A DNA stretch of 41,917 bases, taken from a virus. The stretch lies in the IMG/VR virus record IMGVR_UViG_3300042695_000872, positions 1-41,917 of that record; one strand, written 5' to 3'. This document shows, piece after piece, positions 34,130-41,917 of this stretch. The translations under genes were made by a program, and so were the position numbers. The notes beneath the pieces are model-generated. The model had not been told where the DNA came from. It ran no database searches and was given only the letters and a program-made list of their open reading frames with translations. Position 1 is the stretch's first letter. Each line of letters opens with the position of its first letter.

Positions 34130-37100
34130 GTGCATTCAGAGAACCAGTATTTGATTTAGAAACGCTAACAAATTCAGATACAGTAATCACTTGGTTGAAT
34201 CGCACAAACCAATTAATTAATGGATTGAATTCTTTATATGTTGTTGATATTTTTGATGGAGATGGTATTTGTACCACTCGCGCCGATGGTGTTGTTACAA
34301 TTAATATTGATAATGGTCCTGGTCTTGGATTTACTGCCGGTAATGAATTAACTATAAAATTTGACGCAATAGATGAATTAACTAGTGCTTCCACAGTTTC
34401 ACCAACTCTTGGAACTGATTATGCTTTAGTTGAAAGATCTGGTGTTATTAAAAAAGTAAAACTGGATTCTTTTTTACCACCAACACTAAAACATACTCAC
34501 ACATTTGAACAAAGTTTAAGTATTCAAGGACAACAATTAACTTTAGCATCTTCCCAATCTGTAATTGGAAACAGTGCAAATAACTGGTTTGCCGTTCTTA
34601 AAGCAAATGGCAATACTGTAGGTGAATCATCAAATGCTTACATAAAATTTGGTGGTTTTAATAATAGTTGGTTTGTTGGTACTAATTTTACATTTGAAAA
34701 TAACTACGGAATATTTTCAAATTATGTGACAGAATCAAATACTCAAGCAAACTTTAATTTCTGCACACAAGATTTGCCGGGTTCAAATCTTTCTACAAAT
34801 GATGACGATCTTTCTGTAAGCATATTGTCTTTAAATTTTAACGTAGGTGCAGCACCAACAGATTGGAAGTATGGTGCTATTGGTGAAACTGCAACAACAA
34901 CTTGGCCAGCAACTTGGAAATTAAAATTTGCAGAATCTCTTGCAGGATTTTATTTTTATGATGCAGATTCTACCGATTTGGATCAGCCTATTTTGACTAT
35001 GCAAAAGTTGGCTGCTTATGATAATTTAATCAATGTTAATGGTAGAATTTATATTACTGATATACAAAATTCTTCACAATTTATTTCCTCTCCATCCGGA
35101 GCAAATAAAGTAGTTTTAACTGGTTCTGATGGACAAGTAAATAAAAAGTTTACAAACAGAATAGTCACTACAGATTATGTGTCTTTGTCTGAAGGTGATG
35201 TAGTATATGTTGGAACCATTACAGATGGTGACATAACTTATGCAAAAGCACAAGCATCACCAGCAGGAAACTATGACATAGTTGGTATAGTTGAATCTGT
35301 AATCGGTGGTCAAGCAACAATAGTTCTAAATGGTGAATTTGAATTTAATTCGATAACAAGTCTTGAACCAGGCATTAAATATTACCTTTCCCAAAGCACT
35401 GCTGGTGATTTCGTGGAGGAAGGAACATACAGTTCTGGAATAATTAAACCCGTATTTGTTGCAATTTCGGATAAAAAAGGTGTTTTGATTACATCGTTTA
35501 CTCCCGAGAATGCAAATATAGATCAAATTACCATTTTTAATAGTTCAGATTCCAGCACAGAAAGTTTGGAAATCGATCAACCAAATTATAATTTGACTCT
35601 AGTTGGTGGTCAAAATATTAAACTTGATATTAATACAGATAATGAAATTGAAATACGTGTAGAAGGTTTGGCTGGAGCACAAGACACTTTCAAAACCATA
35701 CAAGTAAATGGTGTAGGATCTGATGGAGATGGACAAGTAGTTTCTGCAAATCCAAATGATATCATATCTTTTACAAGTAGCACACTTCGAATTGTAGCAA
35801 ATGATACAACCAAAACCATTAATTTTGAAGGACAAAATAGTTTTAGCAGCGTAATCTTTACCGATGCAGATTCTGCTATTACATATACCGCTGAAGTACC
35901 TTCAGATACTTTACAATTTATTGCTGGACCTGGAATATCATTTACACACAACACAGACGATTCAATTATTATAACAGCATCTGTTACTGGTGGTGTTGCT
36001 ACAAGTAATATCAACTATGATGCAAGATACCAAGTATTGGCAAGCGGAAATACAACAACTGCTTCAACTGTAAGTTTATTGGGTAGTGGAACTGGTTCAT
36101 TCGTATCTAATTTGGGTTCCAGTTATGATGATGTTTCTCTAGCATTAGAACCCGCAAAAACAATAACATATACCAGTGGTGGAATATACACTTATGATTC
36201 TTCGAGTTATGATGTTGACTCCGGAGGATTCTGGCCAACAGATACGCTTGGTAAATATCTACCCTCGGAACTTGCTGGTTTCGTTGTTGGTAGAATAACA
36301 CCAAGTGCAAATAGTACATCAGTGTTCCCCTCTTCTTCGATACAAAGACTGGGAAGAAACGCATTACGTTTCTTGATGGGTATTGCTCCAACAGGATATA
36401 TTGATAATATAAGCAGTGTATACAGCAAATGGACAATAGATGGTGGTTCTAATTACATTACCGCAGCTGATAAAAATGGTGCAATTTTCTTTGAAGCAGG
36501 AACTGGAATTTCTTTATCAAATCCAGGCTCTCCAAATAGAATAGTAATAACAAATACTGGAGTTGCACAAAACGCATTTGCTAAAGTAAACATTAAGAAT
36601 AAAAATGGTACTACTTTAGATAGTTTTGACGCAAATACTTCTAGTGATAATTTTACATTAAAATCTGGTCAATTTATATCAATAGTAACAGATACAAATA
36701 ACGATACTGCTATTTTTGATTTAAATATATCAGATGATTATGTGTTGCTTGGAAATCCCGGAACAACAGACGGAATGAGCGCAATTTCAGTTTCCTCTAA
36801 CTCTTTTGTTGGAAGAGTTGGCAGTGGACCAATTGAAGCAATAACAAATTCGGATTTGGCCTGGACAACAGGGGTTGGAACTTCTACAGCACCATCTTTA
36901 CAAATGCCATATTTTGGTTTAATTGAAGTTGGTACTGGTGGTTCTCCTACTTATTTAAATGCACTAGGGGCAAATAAAGGAAAACTTACATTTAGTGCTG
37001 GTACAAATATTAGTTTTACCGCAAATGACGCAACAAACACTATAACTATAAATTCTACAGGAGGTTCGACTCAACCAACACCAACTATACGTCAAATTAT

Positions 37101-38739
37101 TGTTGGTACTGGAGGAGTCAACACTGTTGATGCTAATTTAACTTCTCTAGCATTCAAAACTGGTTCTGGTTTAACTGCTACTGGTTCTTATGATTCAACG
37201 GCAAAAGAATTAACTGTAAATTATGGATTATCTGTCATAGGACCAAATACAGTTTTAGCAAATGCCAGTTCAATAGGTGCTGTACCATCCCCAATAACAA
37301 TAAGTCCAAATACTTTCTTAGGACGCGCATCTACAGGCGATATGCAAGCAATTCCAGTTACTGGAGCAGGAACAACAGTTAGAAGTATGTTGGGTATTGG
37401 TTGGTATAGTAGCGTTGGTACACAAAACGCATCTGAACCACCAAACACATCAAGTTCATTAGCAACAAATGGTGAAGTTTTATTGTTTAGAAATACTGAT
37501 GGAACCGCAACTTTAACAACTACATCAGCCACTGGTACAAAAACTATAGGAATATCTGCAAAGACTATTCTTTCTACTGATTTGACACCAAGATTTGCAA
37601 CAAATTCTTCTCTTGTTAGTGCAACTTCTTTTGGTACAACTGTAAGATATGGTAATGAAACAAACGCAACAACAACAAAACCAAGTTATTATAATATTGA
37701 ATCATTTAATAGCAGACCATCCATAGGAGGAACTGCCACTTCTACTGATATAATTTCTAAAGAATATAGATTTACTGCTACAAATAATTTTGCTGAAACT
37801 AATTTAATAACAGTAACTTCAGCATTGGCAAGCCTTGCGGGACAAAAATATATTTACAATAATGTAATAACTGAAGTTGTGTATGCTGATGCTTATACAC
37901 TAAATGTTAAAACTTATAATAGTTCGAGTGTTCTACAAAATGGGGCATTTACTGCTTTAGCAAGTAACATTACATTGAATTCCGAAAATGATATAGCATT
38001 TTCTGGTTCTGGTCGAAGTGTGACTCTAAACTCTAAACAAATTAGATCTACTTCCAATACTGTTGATATAGCAACATCAGGTGCATACGCATTTATGCGT
38101 TCTGTAAATTTTAACAACACTGCAACTGAAGATTTTGCTATTATTGCGGATCAAAACTTTGCACTAACATTTAGAAGCATTTCTGCTGGTAGCGAATTAA
38201 CTTCGTTATATTTTACCGATGTAGACGATGATGGAACGATACGTATTAGTGGATCAGAATTTACTACTAGTAACAAAATTATATTTGATATAGACATTGA
38301 TTTTGGTGAGGTTGGGGGTACAACTAGAACTATTAATTTTGCAAATGCAACAGTTACTGGATTGTCCGTAAGCACTCACTCAGATACACATAGATGGGCA
38401 CAAGATGAATTGTTTGATAGCAACGGTGCAAGTGCTGGCGCAGATGCTCTTCAAGCATGGGAAGTTGGTGCGGTTGCAAGAGGTAAACCAGTCCTCCTAA
38501 ATACTATTGCAATAGCAAATGCAGATGGTAAGTATAATTTTGATTTGAATGCAGTGGCAACAAAAGCACTATTGTATAGTGGTGCGACTACATACAATAC
38601 CACAAACTATTCAAGTACAATTACAGATGCAAATAGAGGACCACTGTATTTGGTAGTACCAAATGGCACAGATCCAACTGCTGGTGGATCGCCAAGCGGA
38701 CCGCCCGGACAAATTATCTTTGTAAGAAAGCAACCTTAA
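34126..38739 (+). CDS. Large tail fibre-like protein (1537 residues)
   Basis: It starts MSAFREPVFDLETLTNSDTV and VITWLNRTNQLINGLNSLYV, a wording of fibre N-termini in exo-T-even phages. The body is rich in Ser, Thr, Asn and Gly with beta-strand repeats; a block GIKYYLSQSTAGDFVEEGTY (near residue 425) is a module common in fibres, and several blocks recall one another: TFKTIQVNG, TFSAGTNISFTANDATNTI, ISFTHNTDDSIIITA. The last 120 residues (HSDTHRWAQDELFDSNGASAG to GQIIFVRKQP) may be the tip or a trimerisation end. No chaperone or peptidase domain was recognised. It overlaps the preceding gene by 4 bases and is followed 2 bases later by another large protein. Receptor target unknown. Confidence 0.7.
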   Translation: MSAFREPVFDLETLTNSDTVITWLNRTNQLINGLNSLYVVDIFDGDGICTTRADGVVTINIDNGPGLGFTAGNELTIKFDAIDELTSASTVSPTLGTDYALVERSGVIKKVKLDSFLPPTLKHTHTFEQSLSIQGQQLTLASSQSVIGNSANNWFAVLKANGNTVGESSNAYIKFGGFNNSWFVGTNFTFENNYGIFSNYVTESNTQANFNFCTQDLPGSNLSTNDDDLSVSILSLNFNVGAAPTDWKYGAIGETATTTWPATWKLKFAESLAGFYFYDADSTDLDQPILTMQKLAAYDNLINVNGRIYITDIQNSSQFISSPSGANKVVLTGSDGQVNKKFTNRIVTTDYVSLSEGDVVYVGTITDGDITYAKAQASPAGNYDIVGIVESVIGGQATIVLNGEFEFNSITSLEPGIKYYLSQSTAGDFVEEGTYSSGIIKPVFVAISDKKGVLITSFTPENANIDQITIFNSSDSSTESLEIDQPNYNLTLVGGQNIKLDINTDNEIEIRVEGLAGAQDTFKTIQVNGVGSDGDGQVVSANPNDIISFTSSTLRIVANDTTKTINFEGQNSFSSVIFTDADSAITYTAEVPSDTLQFIAGPGISFTHNTDDSIIITASVTGGVATSNINYDARYQVLASGNTTTASTVSLLGSGTGSFVSNLGSSYDDVSLALEPAKTITYTSGGIYTYDSSSYDVDSGGFWPTDTLGKYLPSELAGFVVGRITPSANSTSVFPSSSIQRLGRNALRFLMGIAPTGYIDNISSVYSKWTIDGGSNYITAADKNGAIFFEAGTGISLSNPGSPNRIVITNTGVAQNAFAKVNIKNKNGTTLDSFDANTSSDNFTLKSGQFISIVTDTNNDTAIFDLNISDDYVLLGNPGTTDGMSAISVSSNSFVGRVGSGPIEAITNSDLAWTTGVGTSTAPSLQMPYFGLIEVGTGGSPTYLNALGANKGKLTFSAGTNISFTANDATNTITINSTGGSTQPTPTIRQIIVGTGGVNTVDANLTSLAFKTGSGLTATGSYDSTAKELTVNYGLSVIGPNTVLANASSIGAVPSPITISPNTFLGRASTGDMQAIPVTGAGTTVRSMLGIGWYSSVGTQNASEPPNTSSSLATNGEVLLFRNTDGTATLTTTSATGTKTIGISAKTILSTDLTPRFATNSSLVSATSFGTTVRYGNETNATTTKPSYYNIESFNSRPSIGGTATSTDIISKEYRFTATNNFAETNLITVTSALASLAGQKYIYNNVITEVVYADAYTLNVKTYNSSSVLQNGAFTALASNITLNSENDIAFSGSGRSVTLNSKQIRSTSNTVDIATSGAYAFMRSVNFNNTATEDFAIIADQNFALTFRSISAGSELTSLYFTDVDDDGTIRISGSEFTTSNKIIFDIDIDFGEVGGTTRTINFANATVTGLSVSTHSDTHRWAQDELFDSNGASAGADALQAWEVGAVARGKPVLLNTIAIANADGKYNFDLNAVATKALLYSGATTYNTTNYSSTITDANRGPLYLVVPNGTDPTAGGSPSGPPGQIIFVRKQP

Positions 38740-38741
38740 TT

Positions 38742-41342
38742 ATGTTTGTTAGAGATAACTCAAATAACCCAAGAGAAATTTCTAGAATTTTTGTACGTGA
38801 TGCTTCTGGAACCCCACAAGAAATTTCTAAAATTTATGTTAGAGATGCAAGTGGAGCACCAAAGTTAGTATTTGATAATACCGTAACCACTGTTCCTTCA
38901 CTGTGTAGCGACTGTGATGTTGGTTATGTATATTATTTCAATGTGGGAACGGCAGCGACTGGTCTTGTTACAACAACGAGAGCAAATTATGTTGGGGTGG
39001 CAAGACCGGTATTAAATCAACCAGCGTGTGCCATTACATCATCACCGACAATTTCCGGATTAAGACCATGGTTTCATCCAGTTAGCACTTTAGATAAAAC
39101 TTATTGGAAAAAAACATCATTGTCTTATGATTATGTCAAAACGAATTTAGAAAACAATGGAGTTACACCAAATGAAGATTTGTCTTCTTCGGTGTACTAC
39201 AGAACACTAGAACAACCTTTAAGTTGCAATCCTTCACTACCAAATTTTTGTTTTTGCAATTGGTTTAATAGTTCATTTACCGGAAGCCTTCCACCCAGTG
39301 GAATTTCAGAATCTGTTTCGGGTTTTTCATACGGAACTGGTGATTTAACTAATATATTTTGGAAAGCATTAAAAATTTCTTATGATGAATTAACAAATTA
39401 TCCCATATTGCCGGGGTTTATACTAATAGATTATAAAACCTCTAATTTTAAAAGCACTATAGTTTCTCGCGTAAGTAGACCAAGATATAAATGGACAGAT
39501 CACGGTAGAACTGTAACAATCGTTGATAGTGATACAAGTCCACCCACTGAGACGACATACGTACCCACTGGTGCATATGATCAAAGATATGCTCCCGGAG
39601 GTACATGCTTAACTGGTCCTGCCCAAGTTGCCGCAACTAGAGATAGTTCAATATACCCATATTATGATAGATTTGTGCTACTGGATGTTGATTTAAACAC
39701 AATACAGAATTTTAATTCGGTTAATGGGAATAGATCCTATCTAGATTTACCATGTGGACAAGAATATTGTGTTACTTTATTTGATCAAGAATTTTATAAA
39801 ACATGGGCACATGGAACATGTTGGAATTATGGTGCTGGTGGTACTCAAGAATTTATATGGGCAATGGGAAACACCAATGATTTTCCAGCAAGTGTAAATT
39901 GCACTGGTTCTTTTTCATATGGAGCACCTTGGACAAACCAACAAGTTACACTTGGTAGTCTAGGAACAACATCTGGATTTGGTGATTGTAATATTTTTGT
40001 TGATAGAGATTTAATTAATATACCGGGAGTTGGACAATATTATAATCCATATTCGTATTTGTTGGTTGCAGATAATACTGCTACAGATAGAACAATACCA
40101 GTTTTAAATGCACAAAGTGATTTACAAGATTGCTGTACTAATTGTTTTTATGGACCGGTAAACGACGACACAACCACTGAAGATATGTGTCGGGAAATTT
40201 ATCAAATACCACCAATTAATACACAAAATCCCAATGGTGCTAATTTAAAGTTCTTTGAAGATATTAGCACAATGATAGCACTCAACACAGAAAATACAAC
40301 ACAGAGTGCAAGTGCTAAGGTTAGATTTACTTTGCCAATGTATTTAACTTTACCAGAGTTTGATACTTTTATAGTTAAACTAAAAAATCTAACAACAACT
40401 CAACTTGACGATTTTATTAATGGTGGTGATGTCAATTATGATGGCACACAAACAATAAAAAATATGACTGGTATAAGTTTAGAAGGAAACGATTTATTGT
40501 TGTGGAAAGCATTATGCGACATATTTGGTTTTAACTTAATTACAAGAGAATTATTAGTTACTGGTGCGATACCACTTTCTTCACATAGTTTTCAATATGA
40601 AGAAAATCGTTTTGGAGTTACTGTAAGTGGCTCATGTACTCCATCATCAATAACTTATCCAATTGGACCTTTAAGTCCATCATTTAGTGCTCCGTCGCAA
40701 ACGGGCATTTCCACCGCAACAAATGCGGCCTCTTTGGGACAATATCCCATAATAAAATGGGACGTTTTTGGTTTTCCAACGACACAAACAACACACTATG
40801 TTGTTTTTGAAATGACCGCAAGTGGAAACCGATGCATATCTTCTGCAATAAATCTTAATACTATTAAAAACAATCAAAGCAATTTAAGAGCAGCATTAAG
40901 AGGAATAACACTGCAACCAGTAAATTTTGTATGCAAAAATCTTCAAAACTCTACAGTTCCAACCGTAATTGGTGGGACGACATTAGTTTCAAAAACTTAC
41001 AAATTTGCTCATCCTTTGTTTATCGATTATTTGTTTAAAAATACATCAAGAGTAGCCGGAGAACCGCCAGCGGTCAGTAATTATGACTTTTACAGAGGAA
41101 TTAATGTAGATCAATTAACTACAGATCAAGGTGGAACTCAAACTGGTGGTTGGTCAAATATAAATTCCGCCGTTAGCGCAATAGATTCAAACTTTTTAGT
41201 ATATTCTAGGGGTCTTTTAATTTCAACCCAGAGTGCTTATTCTTCGTGTTTTATTTATAGAACTCACCTATCTTATAGCACATTTTTAAATAAATATTAT
41301 CCTCTAGAAAAGTTTACAACAACTGATGGTATACCAGATTGA
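38742..41342 (+). CDS. Putative adhesin or receptor-binding protein with N-terminal 15-residue repeats
   Basis: The first 45 residues are three copies of a 15-residue unit, of the form (F/Y)VRDASGxPxEISKI, followed by LVFDNTVTTVP. Such short repeats are a known attachment module at the start of phage fibre proteins. The remaining 820 residues have many aromatic, Gly, Asn and Cys residues (CSDCDVGYVYYF, FCFCNWF, CCTNCFYG) and no family I can name. At the end of a baseplate and fibre cluster, host recognition is the best guess. The gene has a poor ribosome binding site (AAGAAAG well upstream) and starts 2 bases after the previous stop, so coupling is likely. Confidence 0.65.
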   Translation: MFVRDNSNNPREISRIFVRDASGTPQEISKIYVRDASGAPKLVFDNTVTTVPSLCSDCDVGYVYYFNVGTAATGLVTTTRANYVGVARPVLNQPACAITSSPTISGLRPWFHPVSTLDKTYWKKTSLSYDYVKTNLENNGVTPNEDLSSSVYYRTLEQPLSCNPSLPNFCFCNWFNSSFTGSLPPSGISESVSGFSYGTGDLTNIFWKALKISYDELTNYPILPGFILIDYKTSNFKSTIVSRVSRPRYKWTDHGRTVTIVDSDTSPPTETTYVPTGAYDQRYAPGGTCLTGPAQVAATRDSSIYPYYDRFVLLDVDLNTIQNFNSVNGNRSYLDLPCGQEYCVTLFDQEFYKTWAHGTCWNYGAGGTQEFIWAMGNTNDFPASVNCTGSFSYGAPWTNQQVTLGSLGTTSGFGDCNIFVDRDLINIPGVGQYYNPYSYLLVADNTATDRTIPVLNAQSDLQDCCTNCFYGPVNDDTTTEDMCREIYQIPPINTQNPNGANLKFFEDISTMIALNTENTTQSASAKVRFTLPMYLTLPEFDTFIVKLKNLTTTQLDDFINGGDVNYDGTQTIKNMTGISLEGNDLLLWKALCDIFGFNLITRELLVTGAIPLSSHSFQYEENRFGVTVSGSCTPSSITYPIGPLSPSFSAPSQTGISTATNAASLGQYPIIKWDVFGFPTTQTTHYVVFEMTASGNRCISSAINLNTIKNNQSNLRAALRGITLQPVNFVCKNLQNSTVPTVIGGTTLVSKTYKFAHPLFIDYLFKNTSRVAGEPPAVSNYDFYRGINVDQLTTDQGGTQTGGWSNINSAVSAIDSNFLVYSRGLLISTQSAYSSCFIYRTHLSYSTFLNKYYPLEKFTTTDGIPD
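38745..38879 (+). repeat. Three tandem 45-bp coding repeats (15-residue unit)
   Basis: The units read FVRDNSNNPREISRI, FVRDASGTPQEISKI and YVRDASGAPKLVF plus two residues. They are similar but not identical in DNA, so they are older than the exact 30-bp repeats of the giant gene. They begin at residue 2 of the protein. Confidence 0.85.
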
Positions 41343-41367
41343 CATTTACTTTTATTGACTATATAAT
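41339..41367 (+). promoter_or_regulatory. Perfect consensus sigma70 promoter
   Basis: TTGACA at 41339-41344 and TATAAT at 41362-41367 are both exact and separated by exactly 17 bases. The start point would be near 41374, about 20 bases before the ATG of the DUF1617-like gene, leaving the AAAGGAG binding site in the leader. It overlaps the last codons of the adhesin gene. A promoter of host type inside a late structural cluster points to early expression of the next gene. Confidence 0.8.
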
Positions 41368-41393
41368 GTACCTGATTTTATAAAGGAGAAATT

Positions 41394-41741
41394 ATGAAAG
41401 TTCGATTGATTGATATTTATAGTTCTGTATCTGTTTTAAACAAACTAATTGAAGAACCACTCCCAACTAAGATTTCATTTAAACTAATGAAGTTGCTAAA
41501 TGTTCTAAACGCTGAAGTCAAGTTAGTAGAAGATCAAAGATTAAAGTTGGTAAAGCAATACGCACCAGATGGTACGGTTGTTTCGGATGAAAATAAAGAA
41601 CTATTTTTGAAAGAATTTAGTGAGTTTTTAAACGAAGAAGTAGATGTCTCATGGGAACCAATTGAAGTAGATACTTTGGGTGATAATATGAAACTTTCGG
41701 TTGCTGATTTAGCAAAAATTCAATATTTGTTTAAAGAATAA
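41394..41741 (+). CDS. DUF1617-like small phage protein
   Basis: The 115 residues have the plan of the DUF1617 family of small phage proteins: an N-terminal helix ending VLNKLIEEPLPTKISFKL, a central MKLLNVLNAEVKLVEDQRLKLV helix pair, YAPDGTVV, and a C-terminal FLNEEVDVSWEPIEVDTLGD segment. Function of the family is unknown to me. Unlike its neighbours it has its own promoter (perfect sigma70) and a strong AAAGGAG site, suggesting expression early in infection rather than with virion genes. The family call is from memory of the pattern and should be taken as moderate. Confidence 0.6.
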   Translation: MKVRLIDIYSSVSVLNKLIEEPLPTKISFKLMKLLNVLNAEVKLVEDQRLKLVKQYAPDGTVVSDENKELFLKEFSEFLNEEVDVSWEPIEVDTLGDNMKLSVADLAKIQYLFKE

Positions 41742-41764
41742 GTAAATAACATTTACAAAAAAGG

Positions 41765-41803
41765 ATCTCCTTGGTTTTATAAATAATGTAGAACCAAGGA
41801 GAT
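41765..41803 (+). promoter_or_regulatory. Hairpin hiding the gene 13 ribosome binding site in read-through RNA
   Basis: ATCTCCTTGGTT (41765-41776) is the exact inverse complement of AACCAAGGAGAT (41792-41803), giving a 12-bp stem with further G-T and A-T pairs outside. The right arm contains the whole AAGGAG binding site of gene 13, whose ATG is at 41811. The loop contains the late promoter at 41778. RNA from the upstream promoter would carry both arms and be blocked, whereas RNA begun at the late promoter would start near 41791 and lack the left arm. Confidence 0.85.
41778..41785 (+). promoter_or_regulatory. T4-type late promoter TATAAATA for gene 13
   Basis: The octamer is an exact match to the T4 late promoter recognised by sigma gp55 with the gp33 and gp45 cofactors. 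In T4 it occupies about -13 to -6, so RNA would begin near 41791, just before the right hairpin arm, leaving a 20-base leader with an exposed AAGGAG site. Confidence 0.8.
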
Positions 41804-41810
41804 TTTACAT

Positions 41811-41917
41811 ATGGCAAAACCTTCAACAAGGGAACAACTTAAAGATTATTGTCTAAGACGACTCGGTTATCCTGTTGTACAAATCAACGTGGATGATTCG
41901 CAAATAGAGGATCGTGT
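41811..41917 (+). CDS. 13: Neck protein gp13, N-terminal part (runs off the window)
   Basis: The 35 visible codons give MAKPSTREQLKDYCLRRLGYP and then VVQINVDDSQIEDRV. T4 gp13 begins with a matching stretch ([26 protein letters not shown]), so identity as the neck protein is well supported. gp13 forms the ring that, with gp14, closes the filled head and joins the tail. The gene has a dedicated late promoter and a binding site held in a hairpin on longer transcripts, both described separately. Confidence 0.88.
   Translation, partial: MAKPSTREQLKDYCLRRLGYPVVQINVDDSQIEDR

Noticed and set aside
41765-41806. Hairpin as an intrinsic terminator
   Set aside because: The stem is followed by only four T bases and then the gene 13 start; the covered binding site and the late promoter in the loop explain it better.
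1-41917. tRNA genes, CRISPR arrays, reverse transcriptase with template repeats, homing endonucleases, integrase
   Set aside because: Looked for by eye and none seen; nearly all of the window is tightly packed coding sequence.

Overview
The window is a stretch of the virion-structure region of a T4-like contractile-tailed phage. Recognisable T4-type proteins include gp4, gp48, gp53, gp27, gp5, gp25, gp6, gp8 and the start of gp13. Several resemble the cyanophage or pelagiphage branch (exo-T-evens) more than T4 itself: the gp4 wording, the DUF4815-type tail proteins, and a small coiled-coil protein before the fibre genes. The DNA is AT-rich and very densely coded, with most genes abutting or overlapping by 1 to 8 bases. 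The host cannot be determined. No integrase, tRNA, transposon or CRISPR array was seen.

Layout. Positions 1-2775 are on the minus strand: gp4 head completion, a conserved unassigned protein, a gp19-family tail tube protein, gp26, a gp51-like reading frame with no start codon of its own, and the N-terminus of a probable tape measure protein. Positions 2801-41342 are on the plus strand: gp48 tube cap, gp53, gp27 hub, a gp5 spike split into two genes, a membrane-anchored GAF-like protein, gp25, gp6, a gp7-like protein, a 3556-residue giant protein, an enlarged gp8, two DUF4815-type tail proteins, a 65-residue coiled-coil protein, and two large fibre or adhesin proteins. The last part (41343-41917) holds a DUF1617-like gene and the start of neck gene 13.

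How it works together. The minus-strand order tube, chaperone-like gp26/gp51, tape measure matches the order used by most tailed phages. A slippery heptamer four codons from the gp26 stop opens straight into the gp51 frame, which suggests a gp26-gp51 fusion made by -1 frameshifting, as for lambda G/GT. The plus-strand genes build the baseplate from hub and spike (gp27, gp5) through wedges (gp53, gp25, gp6, gp7, gp8) to host-contact parts. The giant protein carries a parallel beta-helix of carbohydrate-enzyme type and an Asp-box propeller, so it is likely to bind or cut a surface polysaccharide.

Regulation. Gene 13 has an exact T4 late promoter (TATAAATA) in the loop of a 12-bp hairpin whose right arm covers the ribosome binding site. 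Upstream, the DUF1617-like gene has a perfect sigma70 promoter. This is the design used by T4 genes such as e and soc to keep read-through early RNA untranslated. Two CATAAATA sites in other gene junctions look like variants of the late promoter.
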